Positions 24,101-34,296 of a DNA stretch of 64,000 bases are shown piece after piece (position 1 is the first letter of the stretch; each line of letters begins with the position of its first letter). The stretch spans positions 4,502,874-4,566,873 of the forward strand of contig JACONQ010000003.1 in NCBI GenBank assembly GCA_014281115.1. Reading direction: 5' to 3'. A model generated the notes under the pieces. It had not been told where the DNA came from. It did not search any database and worked only from the letters and a program-made list of their open reading frames with translations. This DNA is from Laburnicola sp. R22_1 (taxonomy: Eukaryota; Ascomycota; Dothideomycetes; Pleosporales; Didymosphaeriaceae). The position numbers and the translations under genes are program-made.

Positions 24101-25800
24101 CACGTTAGGAAATACAGAGGGGATGTTATAGACAAGGCTAAGATGATAAGAACGCTCGCCAAAGGCTTAAAGCCCTATTAAAGTCAACTCCCACCTCTGC
24201 CAACGTGCCGTACCAAGCTTAAGGATCACCCGATAGGCGAATTATTCAAAGAAGCAGAGCGGGATCACCTTGCAAGCCACAAACAAATGAAATTATAGTC
24301 AGAAGTACTAATAAAGAAGATCAAACTAACAGAACAGCAGATCCTTAACTATATATAGGTATACACCTACAAGCTTAATAAACACTATCGCTTACTAAAG
24401 TGCAAGGCACGGCTAGTCGTCCAGGGCAATCAATAACAGAATATTACCTCTTAAGACACTTATGCAGCCACACTTACCAGCAGGTCGTTTCGAATACTAG
24501 TGGCAATAGCAGCTCACTATAATATGGAGCTTAAGCAATACGACGTTACAAACGCTTTTGTCCATGCAAGTATAGACTAAGAGGTATACATAAGAATGCC
24601 CTATGGCTATTAGAAGCCTAGAACAATACTTTAAGTCAACAAGGCTTTATATAGTCTTCGGATCTCACCACTTCTCTGGCAAAAAGAGTTTACCTTAACA
24701 CTTAAAGCTCTAGGTTTTCAGACAGTGCTTTACAAGCCATGCTGCCTTCTTAAAGACAGAATTATTGTCTTCTTCTACGTCGACAATATCATCTTAGCTT
24801 TTCACAAGCAGAAAGAGAAAGAAGCCTAATAAGCGATTAAGCGCCTATAAGAAAAATACACCTTAAGTAGAGGAAACAACCTTTAGTAGTTTCTTGGCGT
24901 AGAGATTATTAGAGATTAAAAGACTAGGATAATTTAACTCTCTTAGGCTGCCTACTTAGACAAGATTAGTTAATTAGTTAACAAGAGAAATATTCGACAC
25001 AACACCCTAATAGCAGCTATCGAGCTAAAACCACAAGACAGCTTAGCAACACCCTTAGAAATTAACAAATACCAACGCAAGATTGGATCGCTTCTATTCG
25101 CGGTAGTAACAACTCGACCGGACATAGCCTTTGCAACCTTAAGGCTAGCTTAATTCCTATTAAATCTAGGCTTAGAACATTACAATGCCGCTAATTAAGT
25201 ACTACTATACTTATTAAGCACTAAATAGAGAGCACTGCAGCTTAGAGGAGGCAACTGCCTTTAAGTAGCTAGCGATGCCTTATTTGCTAACAACACACTA
25301 GACAGAAAGAGCTTATAAGAATACGCTATTAAGCTATTTAACAGACTTATTACCTAGAAAGCAAGCAAATAAGATACTGTCACAACTTTAACAACTAAAG
25401 CAGAGCTTCTCGCCTTATTACAAGTGACTAAGGAAGCAATCTTTATATTAAGACTACTAGACGAACTATAGATTAAACTGCGCTTATTATTAATTACCGT
25501 CTAATGCGATAATAAGCAAACTATTCGACTAGTTACTAAGGAGATATCCAGGCTTCAGACTAAACTATAACACGTCGACATTCACAATTACTAGTTAAGA
25601 TAGAAAGTCTCTACTAGAAAAATTAAGGTGGAGTACATATAATTGGCAGAAATAATCGCCGACGGCTTTATAAAGGTCCTCCTAGTTAATAAGTAGAAAG
25701 GGTTTCTAACCTAACTTGGGCTAGTTAAGATAACAGAACGCAAAGTAGCGAATAAAGCACCTCTTAAGGAAATTTAAGGGCACCTTAATAACCTTACTTT
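21113..25800 (+). pseudogene. Copia D gag-pol, RIP-inactivated
   Basis: The gag ATG is at 21113 (MAALP.RNLIVTLRDHTNY). Integrase core is visible as SALDTQA.NGGAKRLGGV and the following NANLP.ELWPKV, with YLYN.TLNYAN. RT: YDVTNAFVHASID.EVYIRMPYGY, IVFFYVDNIILAFHKQ (YVDD mutated to YVDN, codons 24776-24787), WFLGVEIIRD. RNase H: VASDALFANNTLDRKSL, TTKAELLALLQV, CDNKQTIRL, ADGFIKVLL. Stops stand for Gln/Trp throughout. Not functional. Confidence 0.86.
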
Positions 25801-25857
25801 AGAATAACAGGCTGCTAAATAGTTCAGCTTACAAGGATCTTCCAAGCTAAGGGGGTG

Positions 25858-26043
25858 TGTTAGATATGCAGCTGTTAGATAGAACAAGCGCGTTGAGATT
25901 AGATCTGTACAATAAAGCAGGGACCACCTGGCTTAGCACACTAGCGAAGAAGTCAGAACTAGCCAAACACAGAGGACACAAACACAATACAATTATCATT
26001 ATCTATTAAGGCGCATTATCGCATTCAACCATTAAATCTAACA
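25858..26043 (+). repeat. 3' LTR of Copia D
   Basis: 186 bp, starts TGTTAGATATGCAGC directly after the polypurine tract and ends TCTAACA before the ATTAC target duplication. Confidence 0.94.
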
Positions 26044-26322
26044 ATTACTTAGTGTTTATAGGGCGATTTACGATAGTGACATTAGTAGTATTTAAGTTAA
26101 CAATTACAATATTAATTATAACACTAATAATTAATAAAAACAGCCTATACAAGAAAATTTCTAGCTTTAATTAATCTCATAATCCTCTTAAAGCTAAGGG
26201 GGTGTGTGACGGATTTTAGGTGATTACGTCAGCGGTGCTGTGATTACGTCAGCGCCTTGGCCCGTGCTCTACTCAGGAGTATACGGGGCTCCCATAGCTC
26301 AATAGTTACAATCAACAATCTA
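26044..26322 (+). mobile_element. Copia remnant E, segment 3 with start of its 3' LTR
   Basis: After D, the tail of element E continues to a polypurine tract (GCTAAGGGGGTG, ending about 26204) and then a new LTR beginning TGTGACGGATTTTAGG at 26205. This LTR is unlike those of A, C or D and is less AT-rich. It carries two direct copies of GTGATTACGTCAGCG (26220-26234 and 26240-26254). The LTR is cut at TA 26321-26322 by the next transposon; its continuation probably lies at 29840-29971. Confidence 0.7.
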
Positions 26323-26518
26323 TCGCGTGCAAAAATCGGTAGAAATCTTGGCGGCATCCGAGAATTTGCGCGCGCGCGGGGAGCCTCATACAAATCGTAA
26401 ATTTGACTGTGACGCGTCGATAACAGCCTATAAACTGTTGAACAACTGTTAGTAAGTCGTGAGGCTGTACAAATACGTGTATAGGGCTATACTGGCGCTT
26501 TTTTTGGTGGAGTAGTCC
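26323..26518 (+). repeat. Left TIR of two-gene transposon (196 bp)
   Basis: Matches the reverse complement of 29664-29837 with scattered differences and one 22-bp extra segment (TGTACAAATACGTGTATAGG..) near 26466-26488. The transposase ATG (26519) follows its last base directly. Confidence 0.88.
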
Positions 26519-27643
26519 ATGTTTCGAGCTCACGGAGTCGCTCCTCGCCCTCTTACTGCCGCGCAGGCGCGTCGCCCGCCAACTATACCCCGAGAGCTTA
26601 CAACTAAAGGCCGTGGGCTGGATCCCCGTCGTCGCCTCGATATTTATCGCTTTCTGCTACTTGGCTGGCGCCACGACGATATCGCAGATTCAGTAGACGT
26701 GTCGTTGTCAGAGGTGTATAAAATTGAGCGAAACTTGAAGCTCTATGGGAGCACTCGCAAACCCAGCAGCCCCAACGTTGTACTCGGCCGCCCGCGTAAA
26801 TTATCGTCTGACGATGAGCAGGCGCTGTACGATGAGCTGTTTCAGAGCGGTTGGATGTATCAGGACGAGATTGTATACTGGCTGTGGATGGAGAGAGGCG
26901 TTCAGGTACACCGATCCACTATTAGTCGACTGTTAAAGGATCGCGACTAGAGCGAGCGAGCCCTACGGCCCATATTAATACTGCGCAATGAGGAGCTCCG
27001 TGAGGCTTACCGGAGGAGTATGAGGCAATTTATCGCCGCCGACTTGGTGTTTCTTGACGAGTCTATTTTTAACGAGAAGACTGGCTGGCGCCACAGGGCG
27101 TATGCCCCAATCGGGTTTACCAATCGATATTTCCAGGACGTACGGCGTGGCAAAACTTGGGCTATTCTTCTAGCGTATACAGTTGACGGTTACCTGCCCT
27201 GTACAGGTATAAAGGAGGGCTATTTCAGCCATGAGGACTTTATCGATTGGATCCGCGATTCGCTGTTGCCCACGCTCCGGGCGGCGTATGGCCAGAAGCC
27301 TATGGTTATAATACTCGACAACGTCTTAATTTATACAAACTAGGAGGTGGTGAGAGTTATTGAGGAAGCTGGCCATATTGTTAGATTTCTGCCACCGTAT
27401 TCGCCTGATTTTAACCTAATTGAGCTTACCTTTGGAGTCCTAAAGGCCTGGATCCGCCGCAACTACTGCCATGTACGGTGGCGCTTTAACAACTTTGGCG
27501 ACTTTCTAAGGGGCGCTATCCGCGAAAGTCGCTGCGATCGGTTCGCGAAAAAGCACTTTAAGCACGCTACCGACGGCGTGTATAGGATAGAGAACCAGGA
27601 GCAGCTCTGGGAGGCACGTAGGGAGATGTGGAGGTGGCAGTAG
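26519..27643 (+). pseudogene. DD34E transposase (IS630/Tc1 superfamily), two stops
   Basis: One reading frame of about 374 codons with two in-frame stops (TAG at 26948-26950 and TAG at 27341-27343). N-terminal helix-turn-helix region: RRRLDIYRFLLLGWRHDDIA and SVDVSLSEVYKIERNLKLYG, then LGRPRKLS and the second helical domain with VHRSTISRLLKDRD. Catalytic residues: first Asp in VFLDESIFNEKTGWR, second in VIILDNVLIYTN, Glu in PPYSPDFNLIELTFGVLK; the last two are 34 residues apart. Only two G-to-A-type stops separate it from an open frame, so it decayed recently relative to the Copia block. Ends at TAG 27641-27643. Confidence 0.87.
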
Positions 27644-27756
27644 AGCGTAGAGTAGAGCGTAGAGTTGTTAGGATAGACGTTAAACTTGCCAAGGTGAATA
27701 CTAAGTAAAGTAGTGACGTAATTACGTAAAGTCCATGCTCTGCAATTATCGTCAAC

Positions 27757-29657
27757 TCAGCCAGTAACCCCACTACCCACAGCGCCCCTACTACCTATAC
27801 TTACGAACCCTGCGGCGGCAGTAGCTGTCTTACAGTGCTGCTTATACTTCTTTAGGTCATCTCGCAGGTGCCTAACGACTCCATCCTTCAGCTTAAAGCG
27901 CTCACTAACCGCGATTTTATAGAGCTCTCCTCCAACGCTTAACATCTCCTTAAGATCTTTGACAGTCCACTTTTCTGATATTGCTACATCTCGAGCCTGC
28001 TTGTAGTCCTCACGATTGTCCTCTGGCTGCTGGTTGATTAGCCAGCTGAAAAACTCCCTCACTGTTGCCCTTGTATCCTCCTGGCCACTCACAGGGCTTG
28101 AGCTGACGATTGGGAGGGCGCTGCCTGGCGTACGCGGACGCTGACTTGGCAGAGGTGAGTAGTACTGCTGCAGCTGTTGAAGCTGCGATGGAAGAGCTGG
28201 CGGTATAGAGTAAGCAGGATAACCCATTTGGGGCGCCATAGGTACTGCAGGCTGACCAAATCCGACAGTATTTTGCTGTAACTGGACGCTCTCACGCTGG
28301 AGCTTGAGCAGCTCGTGTTTCTCGTCGCGCCAGCGAGCCTCGTCAATAGCTCTCTGGCGCTCCTTCTGGCGCTCACGTCGCTCGTAGTTACGCCAGAAGT
28401 CGCCCTCACTGTTGCTCCTATCGCTCTCCGAGTCGCTATAATAACCGCCACGCCGGGCTTTTAAGCGCTTTTTACTGGCACCTCTCCAACGCTTTAGCTG
28501 GTTGCCGCCGCTAGCAGGGCTCCGCTAGTAGTTGATGAGAGTTATCGGCGGCGCGAGGAGCTCAGCCTGGCCAGCAACGATCGCGTTCGCCCAGGACTTC
28601 GAGTTGGCAGCTCTAATAGCGTAGTGCTTGTGGTTGGGTGTTACCTAGCACCAGTTCCCAAAGTTTGTACACTCACTATTGCGACAGAGCCAGTGCTGAT
28701 GAAGGCTTCTCTCCCAGTCCTGCGCCGACGACAAGCTCTCTACGCGCTGTATAGCCCTCGACTTGTTAAGGAGCTGCTATTGACGGCGCGTCTGCTTTTC
28801 TGGCTGTGGAGTCACCTTACCCACGTCAGACGATGGGTCGTTAAACGATTGATTACGCTTGAAGGCCTTTTCGAGAGCCTTAGCCTTGACGCGCACCTCA
28901 AAGGTAACCTCTACAAGCTGGACGCCCGGCGATTTGCTGACCTGGTACTCGATAGCTTTAAAAAGCTTGTCCTCCTCCACCTGGCTAAAGTCGGCCAGCG
29001 TTACTAGTATTTTTCGCGACTTTACGCCCGCTCGAAAAGCCACCGTACGGCTCTCAAAGTCAAACTCACGCCCACTAAGTTGAGCCTCTGGCTGCTCCAG
29101 CATATCGTTTATAACTTTCTCCGCCATATCAAGCTACTAAAAATAGCGGCCGTGTCTCTCTGGTGGGCGGTGAACAGCGCTCTTGCCGTTAACGATAAGC
29201 TTATAGTCTACCTCTAGGTCAAATTCCGCTCGCGAACCCGGCGACGACGATAAACCAAGTAGTGGAGGGCGGAGAGGCTCACGCGCGCGCGGCGTAGTGG
29301 GCGACGACAGCGGCAGCGTGCTCTCGACGGTGAGGTCAATACGGGAGGCTCTACTGGTGGCGGCGATGACAAGGGTGGAGCCTGCTGTCTATTTGCAGTG
29401 TTCTGCGTACTAACTGAAGCAAGGGCAGCCCGATTGACTGCTGGGGCACTGTTAGCCCAGCGTCGCGCGCGAGTTATTGGGCCCTTACCGGTACCGCTCG
29501 CCAGGCGCCCTCTAGTACTCCCACTGGGAGCTTTCTTAGGGGCCTTCTTGCTGCTCTTACGGGCTGTACGCGCCTTTGCAGCTGCTCAGTCGCCCTCAGT
29601 TTGCTCTCCAGGCCGTGAGGGGGCCCTACGCACCCTCTGTGGGCGATCTCCAGCCAT
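27757..29657 (-). pseudogene. Accessory gene of the two-gene transposon, function unknown
   Basis: Minus strand from ATG 29657, seven bases inside the right TIR, to stop 27757. About 620 codons can be followed with one frameshift near 29345 and several stops. Regions in order: basic N-terminus (KARTARKSSKKAPKKAP); Pro/Ser-rich linker; a folded segment FDLEVDYKLIVNGKSAVH and FESRTVAFRAGVKSRKILV; LVEVTFEVRVKAKALEKAF; a Cys/Trp segment CTNFGNWC followed by NHKHYAI; a charged helix (RNYERRERQKERQRAIDEAR); a Gln/Pro-rich stretch (QLQQLQQYYSPLPSQ); and an acidic/basic C-terminal domain TRATVREFFSWLINQQPEDN..KWTVKDLKEMLSVGG. No catalytic motif recognised. A DNA- or protein-binding partner of the transposase is a guess. 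Confidence 0.65.
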
Positions 29658-29663
29658 TTCGAC

Positions 29664-29837
29664 GGACTACTCCACCAGAAAAAGCGTCAGTATAGCCTCA
29701 CGACTTACTAACAGTTGTTCAACAGTTTATAGGCTGTTATCGACGCGTCACAGTCAAATTTACGATTTGTATGAGGCTCCCCGCGCGCGCGCAAATTCTC
29801 GGATGCCGCCAAGATTTCTACCGATTTTTGCACGCGA
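29664..29837 (-). repeat. Right TIR of two-gene transposon (174 bp)
   Basis: Reverse-complement partner of 26323-26518, lacking the 22-bp insert. TA at 29838-29839 follows. Confidence 0.88.
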
Positions 29838-29839
29838 TA

Positions 29840-29971
29840 GATGCGTGATCCGTTGATCGTGACGCGCCAATCAGCACGACCCAAGTACTCAGCCTCGCGG
29901 AATGTCGCTATGGCAAATGCACTTCCTCCACCTTATTTTGTATCATTGAAATAGTTTCCTTCACTAAGTTA
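29840..29971. other. Short spacer, probably remainder of Copia E LTR
   Basis: 132 bp of unique sequence between the two-gene transposon and pogo element F. By position it should continue the LTR begun at 26205, but I cannot show an LTR end. Confidence 0.35.
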
Positions 29972-29973
29972 TA

Positions 29974-32086
29974 CTGTGTCCGTGCACTCAACGCCCGGAT
30001 TCAGTCAACGCCCCGCTGAACACCATAGCAGCTTAACTAAAATAAGGCTGCAGAGCCACACAAAATCGCTATTATTACGAGATTTTGTAGTAGAGTACTA
30101 TTTTGATGCTTGCGATTCACCTGTGCTACTTATATTTACTTGGAAGCTTAACGTTGCGGCCGTGTTGCGTGGTCTTAGGTAGAGCTGCTAATGCGGCACC
30201 TGAAGCCTCCTAAGTAGTTATAGTATTAACTACGCGTTTCTAACGCTTGTTGCTCTATATAGATGGCTGCGAGGCCTTTCTCTTACCCTTTTGGGTAGAT
30301 TGTAGAGCTTTTGCATCGTCGCGAGCTTCTCTCTAGCGAGCACGCTCTGCTGCCTTCTCAGCCTTCTCCTTCTCCTTAGCTACCTTAGCTGCCTCCCTCG
30401 CCACACACTTCTCCTCTGCAATTTTCTCCTTATATAGCTTAGCTGCCTTCTTCAACTCAGCCTTCTCAGCTTTTTGAAGCTTCTACTCCTTCTCCTCTTG
30501 TTCCTTTACAGACTGACGTACGCGAGCCTCCCTAACCTTTTTTAGTGACCAGAAAACCGCCCCCCTATAGTACTCTTGACGTTGTTGCAGATCTAGAGGT
30601 TTTCCCTTCTTCTTGTGCTTCTTTTTCGTAGTAAGAGCCTCTCTTAACCTAGCAATCTCATGGTGAAGTAACTCATTTTAAACTAAGATGTGGTGGAGTA
30701 AGCGGCTAAGCTTCTGCGCGTCCTTACTACTCTGATCTTCTACTGCGGATCGTACAAGGCGGTCTAGTTTACGCCAGTTAGATCCGCTGAGTACTAACGT
30801 AGAGCTCTCTCGCGATTCCTGCTTATCTAGGGTAGTGTTGGTGAACCTTTTGAGTATAACCTCTGGGTTAAATAGTGATATGCCTGTTGCTTTAAAAGAC
30901 TTAAGTATTGTCTCCTTCTTAAAAGAGCTCGTCCAGGCCTCTAAGAATAGAGGGAAGAAGTCCCCTTTCTTAATAGGGAGGAGTCCCTGGCTCTAGTGGA
31001 GGTGATCTAATAGCTCCTTTAAGTACGCAGTTAATAGAGGCTTAAATAGAACCATATTAAGTGGCTGAAGCGTGTGGGTTGAATGAGGGGGGAAGATGGC
31101 TAGGAGTATCCTGTTACGGTCGCAATAGTCGATAAAATCCATAGTAACGTAAGATCTATAGCTATTAAGGATGAGTAACTAGTAAGACTATTAAGCTTTT
31201 GCCTTGGTGTAGCGATCAAACACCTATTTAAGCCAGGCAAGGCCAATATTGTTGTTTGTCCAGCCTGAAGGCGACAAGGAAATGTGTACTAAGTGCTCTC
31301 CTGCCTTAATATCCTCTACCTAGCTTGATTGTATAGCCTTGTTAGTAGCCTGATAGATAAGGCTTAGCGGCAAGACTAATCTATTAGCGCAAACACACGC
31401 TAGGAGGGTAATCCATTTATAAGAGCTATCTTAGAGAGATGCTATAACCTCCTTATTCTCCCACATTCGTCTGCTAAACACTCGTTTTAATCGGCTAGTG
31501 ATACTAATTAAGAAGCCTTTTTTATCCATATTATACGTGTGACGAGGCTCGATGTCATATTCCTTAATTTTGGCACCTAGGAGATTAAAATACAGGCTGT
31601 ATTTATCCCCTAAGTTGGCTTAGTGGCGATTGCTGTTCATACTAGCTGCCTATTAAGAGATTAGATGAATGTTGTGTCGGTTAATAAAGCGAGTAACCCA
31701 GCTCTCGCTCACTGGCTCCTTAGCTATTGTTAACGCGAAATTTCGTATCATCTCTCTTATAGGTGGCAAGTAACACACTATAAGCCCTTTAATGTATTGT
31801 ACAAGCTCCTGCTCTTATTAGGGACTGAGTTTCTGTCGGTTAAACCCCGCAGTTGCACGCGTCGTTTAAATCGCTTAGTGCCTTCGCGACAGCGTACTTC
31901 AATTAACGCCATGCTTGCTAGCGATCTTAGTATAAGAGAAAGATTCTTCTAACCTTAGCAATTCTATTTCTTTAATTGCAGCCTCAATTGAGCTCATATT
32001 GGTGGCGTTATGGCGTGTTGAAATTTGGGGTGGTTTGCGTTCAGCGGGGCGTTGACTGAATCCGGGCGTTGAGTGCACGGACACAG
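29974..32086 (-). mobile_element. Pogo/Fot1-type transposon F
   Basis: 48-bp TIRs starting CTGTGTCCGTGCACTC at both ends, flanked by TA (29972-29973 and 32087-32088). Each TIR holds TCAACGCCC twice, 17 bp apart (29988 and 30005). One transposase gene on minus. Confidence 0.92.
30130..31997 (-). pseudogene. Pogo transposase of element F, heavily mutated
   Basis: ATG at 31997 gives MSSIEAAIKEIELLRLEES and SYTKIASKHGVN, the N-terminal HTH_psq domain shared with elements G, H and I. Downstream segments can be aligned with element H (first-Asp region, second-acid region reading LLILNSYRSYV, ending in a basic tail), but stops and substitutions are dense. The 3' end is approximate. Confidence 0.78.
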
Positions 32087-32154
32087 TAACAGTGGTAGTA
32101 CTCTGCAAAGCATTTTAAAGGCCCGGAGTAGGCCTTGCACCACAAGGCGGGGTA

Positions 32155-34279
32155 CCATGGGTGCGGGGTCAATGCGCGCCGAGCCTCAATGCGCGCTCAA
32201 CACGAAAACACCTCAAGCTTCAACACCACCTATCGCTACCAATATAGGGTCAATTGAGGCTGCGCTTGAAGCGATACAATCGCAAGAACCTGGAGACTCT
32301 ATCAACTATACAAAAATCGCGAAGGAGCATAGCGTTGTACGCTCTACGCTCACCCAGAGACACCAGGCTATAACGCAGTCGCGTACAGCTGAGGGAATTA
32401 ACTGACGAAAACTTCGCCCTTAACAGGAGCAGGAGCTTATACGCTATATCAAAAAACTCACTTAGTAAGGCCTACTACCTACACAGCAAATGATTCAGAA
32501 CTTTGCAGCCTATATAGCCAAAACAAGCGTTAGTATATACTGGGTTAATTAGTTTGTTAAGCGACACAGTATTAATCTAGTTTTAAGATGGACAGCTAGA
32601 ATGGACAGTAATCGCCACAAAGCCGACTTAGAGACAAAGTACAGCCTATATTTTGACCTACTATAGCAGAAAATTAGCCAATACGATATCGAGCCTCAGC
32701 ACACGTACAATATGGACGAAAAAGGCATCCTACTAGGCATTACTACTCGCTCAAAGCGGATCTTTAGTAGGCAGCTGTACGAGAGCAAGGAGGTGAGGCA
32801 GGCTATTTAGGATGGTAGCTGTGAGTGGATTTCGCTCCTAGCCTGCATATGCGCTGACGGATCGGCTCTAGATCCAGCCCTTATCTATTAGGCTGCCTTA
32901 GGTAGCCTACAATTAAGCTGGGTTGAAGAAATTAACCCTTAGGAACACTTAGCCTTTATTACCTTATCGCCTTCTGGCTAGACAAATAACAAGATAGGCC
33001 TCGCGTGGCTTAAGCAGATGTTTAATCGCTGTACTAAGGAGAAAGCTAGACGCTCTTACTAACTACTTATCCTTAACGGCTATGGATCCCACCTTACTAT
33101 GGATTTTATTAATTACTGTGACCGGAATAGAATACTCCTAGCTATATTTCCGCCTTATTTAACGTATACACTACAGCCGCTTAATATTGTTATATTTAAG
33201 CCTTTCTCTACTGCCTACTTAGCTAAGCTCTTAGCCTTCCTACATAGGTGCTAGGGACTATTGTTAATCGCAAAAAGAGACTTCTTTAGCCTATTCTGGA
33301 GGGCTTGGGGTAGCTTGTTTAGGAAGCCATTGATTATTAAGGCCTTTGAGGCTACTGGCATATTACCACTTAACCTAGAGGTTATACTTAAGAGATTCAC
33401 TAAGACTAGCCTACCTAAGCGGAAATTAAGAGAAAGCTCAACCTTAGTACTTAGCGCGTCTGACTGGAGGAAAATCGACTAGCTCCTAAAGGCTGCAGTA
33501 GATATAGGGAATAGTAATAAGGCAAAGAAGCTGAGCCGAACAGTGCACTTAATTGCCGTACAAAAACAGCTACTATAGCATGAAAATGAGGGACTAAGAG
33601 CAGCACTAGGCAATAAGAAGAGGCGTAGGAAGCGTGGCAAGCCTTTGCTGGATAACCAGCCTACTAAGTACTTAGGGGGTGCTGTTTTCTGGTCCCTAAG
33701 GAAGGTGTAGGAGGCACGTGATCGTCTACAGCAAAAAGAGGCCGAGGCAGAGCAGCTAGTACTCTAAAAAACTGAGGCAGCTAAGGCTTGGAGGGCTAGC
33801 TAGCAGCTGAAGGCTAGACTACTCTAAGAGAAGCGCGTTGCGAGGGCTGAGGCTTAGGCAGCTTGAGCGAAGGCAAAGGCGGATTAGGCAGCTGAGCGAG
33901 CCCAGAAGCAGTAGGCTTGTAGGGCTTAGCAACACTATAAGAATTGTATAAAAATAGCTAAGAAAGGTAGCAAAAAGGCATTAAGGCTACCTAAGCAGGG
34001 CATAAGGGAAAAAAAGCTTATTAATAAGGCTATAGATGCTGCTGAGGCCTTAGGTGCTGCATCACAGCCTCTACAGCCTCAGTCGCGCCGGGGCCGGAAT
34101 ATTAGAACTCCGAGTAGATTTTTATAGCTATAATTAATTATTAAGATTTATAGACCTCATCACCAGAAATTCTTATAATAATAGCAATTGTAGGGAGCTC
34201 TGCAGCTTCAAGTTTAGCTGAGCTGGTTTGGTGTTGAGCGCGCATTGAGGCTCGGCGCGCATTGACCCCGCACCCATGG
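32155..34279 (+). mobile_element. Pogo/Fot1-type transposon G
   Basis: 49-bp TIRs (32155-32203 and 34231-34279, identical, start CCATGGGTGCGGGG) flanked by TA (32153-32154, 34280-34281). TCAATGCGCG occurs twice per TIR, 17 bp apart (32169 and 32186). 2.1 kb, one gene on plus. Only 64 bp separate it from F. Confidence 0.93.
32243..34127 (+). pseudogene. Pogo transposase of element G, RIP-inactivated
   Basis: The expected start codon is ATA (32243-32245) where F has ATG, a G-to-A loss. N-terminus GSIEAALEAIQSQEPGDS, NYTKIAKEHSVVRSTLT. Core: TYNMDEKGILLGITTRSKRIF, SLLACICADGSALDPALIY, KIGLAWLKQMFNRC, second-acid segment LILNGYGSHLTMDF (Asn in place of Asp), TLQPLNIVIFKPF, AKRDFFSLFWRAW, IIKAFEATGILPLNLEVILKRF. 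Then a long Lys/Glu/Ala coiled-coil tail and a basic end GRNIRTPSRFL. Many TAG/TAA stops. Confidence 0.84.
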
Positions 34280-34296
34280 TACCATACCATATTTTA

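Larger units (their letters stand above)
20896..26043 (+). mobile_element. Copia element D, full length with 184-186-bp LTRs
   Basis: LTRs at 20896-21079 and 25858-26043, target duplication ATTAC (20891-20895 and 26044-26048), and polypurine tract AAGGGGGTG ending at 25857. Same family as C, opposite orientation. The first base pair of the left LTR is TA instead of TG, a RIP-type change. The two elements lie head to head with 108 bp between their 5' LTRs. Confidence 0.95.
26323..29837. mobile_element. Two-gene IS630/Tc1-type transposon with long TIRs
   Basis: Long terminal inverted repeats (26323-26518 and 29664-29837) are flanked by TA (26321-26322 and 29838-29839). The match in fact extends four bases further out (ATCTA), so the exact end is not certain. 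Inside, a DD34E transposase runs rightward from an ATG abutting the left TIR and a second, unrelated gene runs leftward from an ATG seven bases inside the right TIR; they converge at about 27650-27757. Both are damaged. At 3.5 kb it is large for this class. Confidence 0.85.

Noticed and set aside
15638..26043. C and D as one segmental inverted duplication
   Set aside because: Each has its own 5-bp target duplication (AGTTA versus ATTAC) and both split the same reading frame of element E at different points, so they inserted independently.
5237..26322. Remnants B and E as one Copia element split by a simple inversion
   Set aside because: Both halves contain their own YVDD-type box (YVNNIIM and YLDNILV), so the sequences overlap rather than complement each other. 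Two copies is simpler.
27643..27665. Short TAGAGCGTAGAG repeat after the transposase stop
   Set aside because: Only two and a half imperfect units in a region between convergent genes; likely a simple replication slip rather than a functional array.
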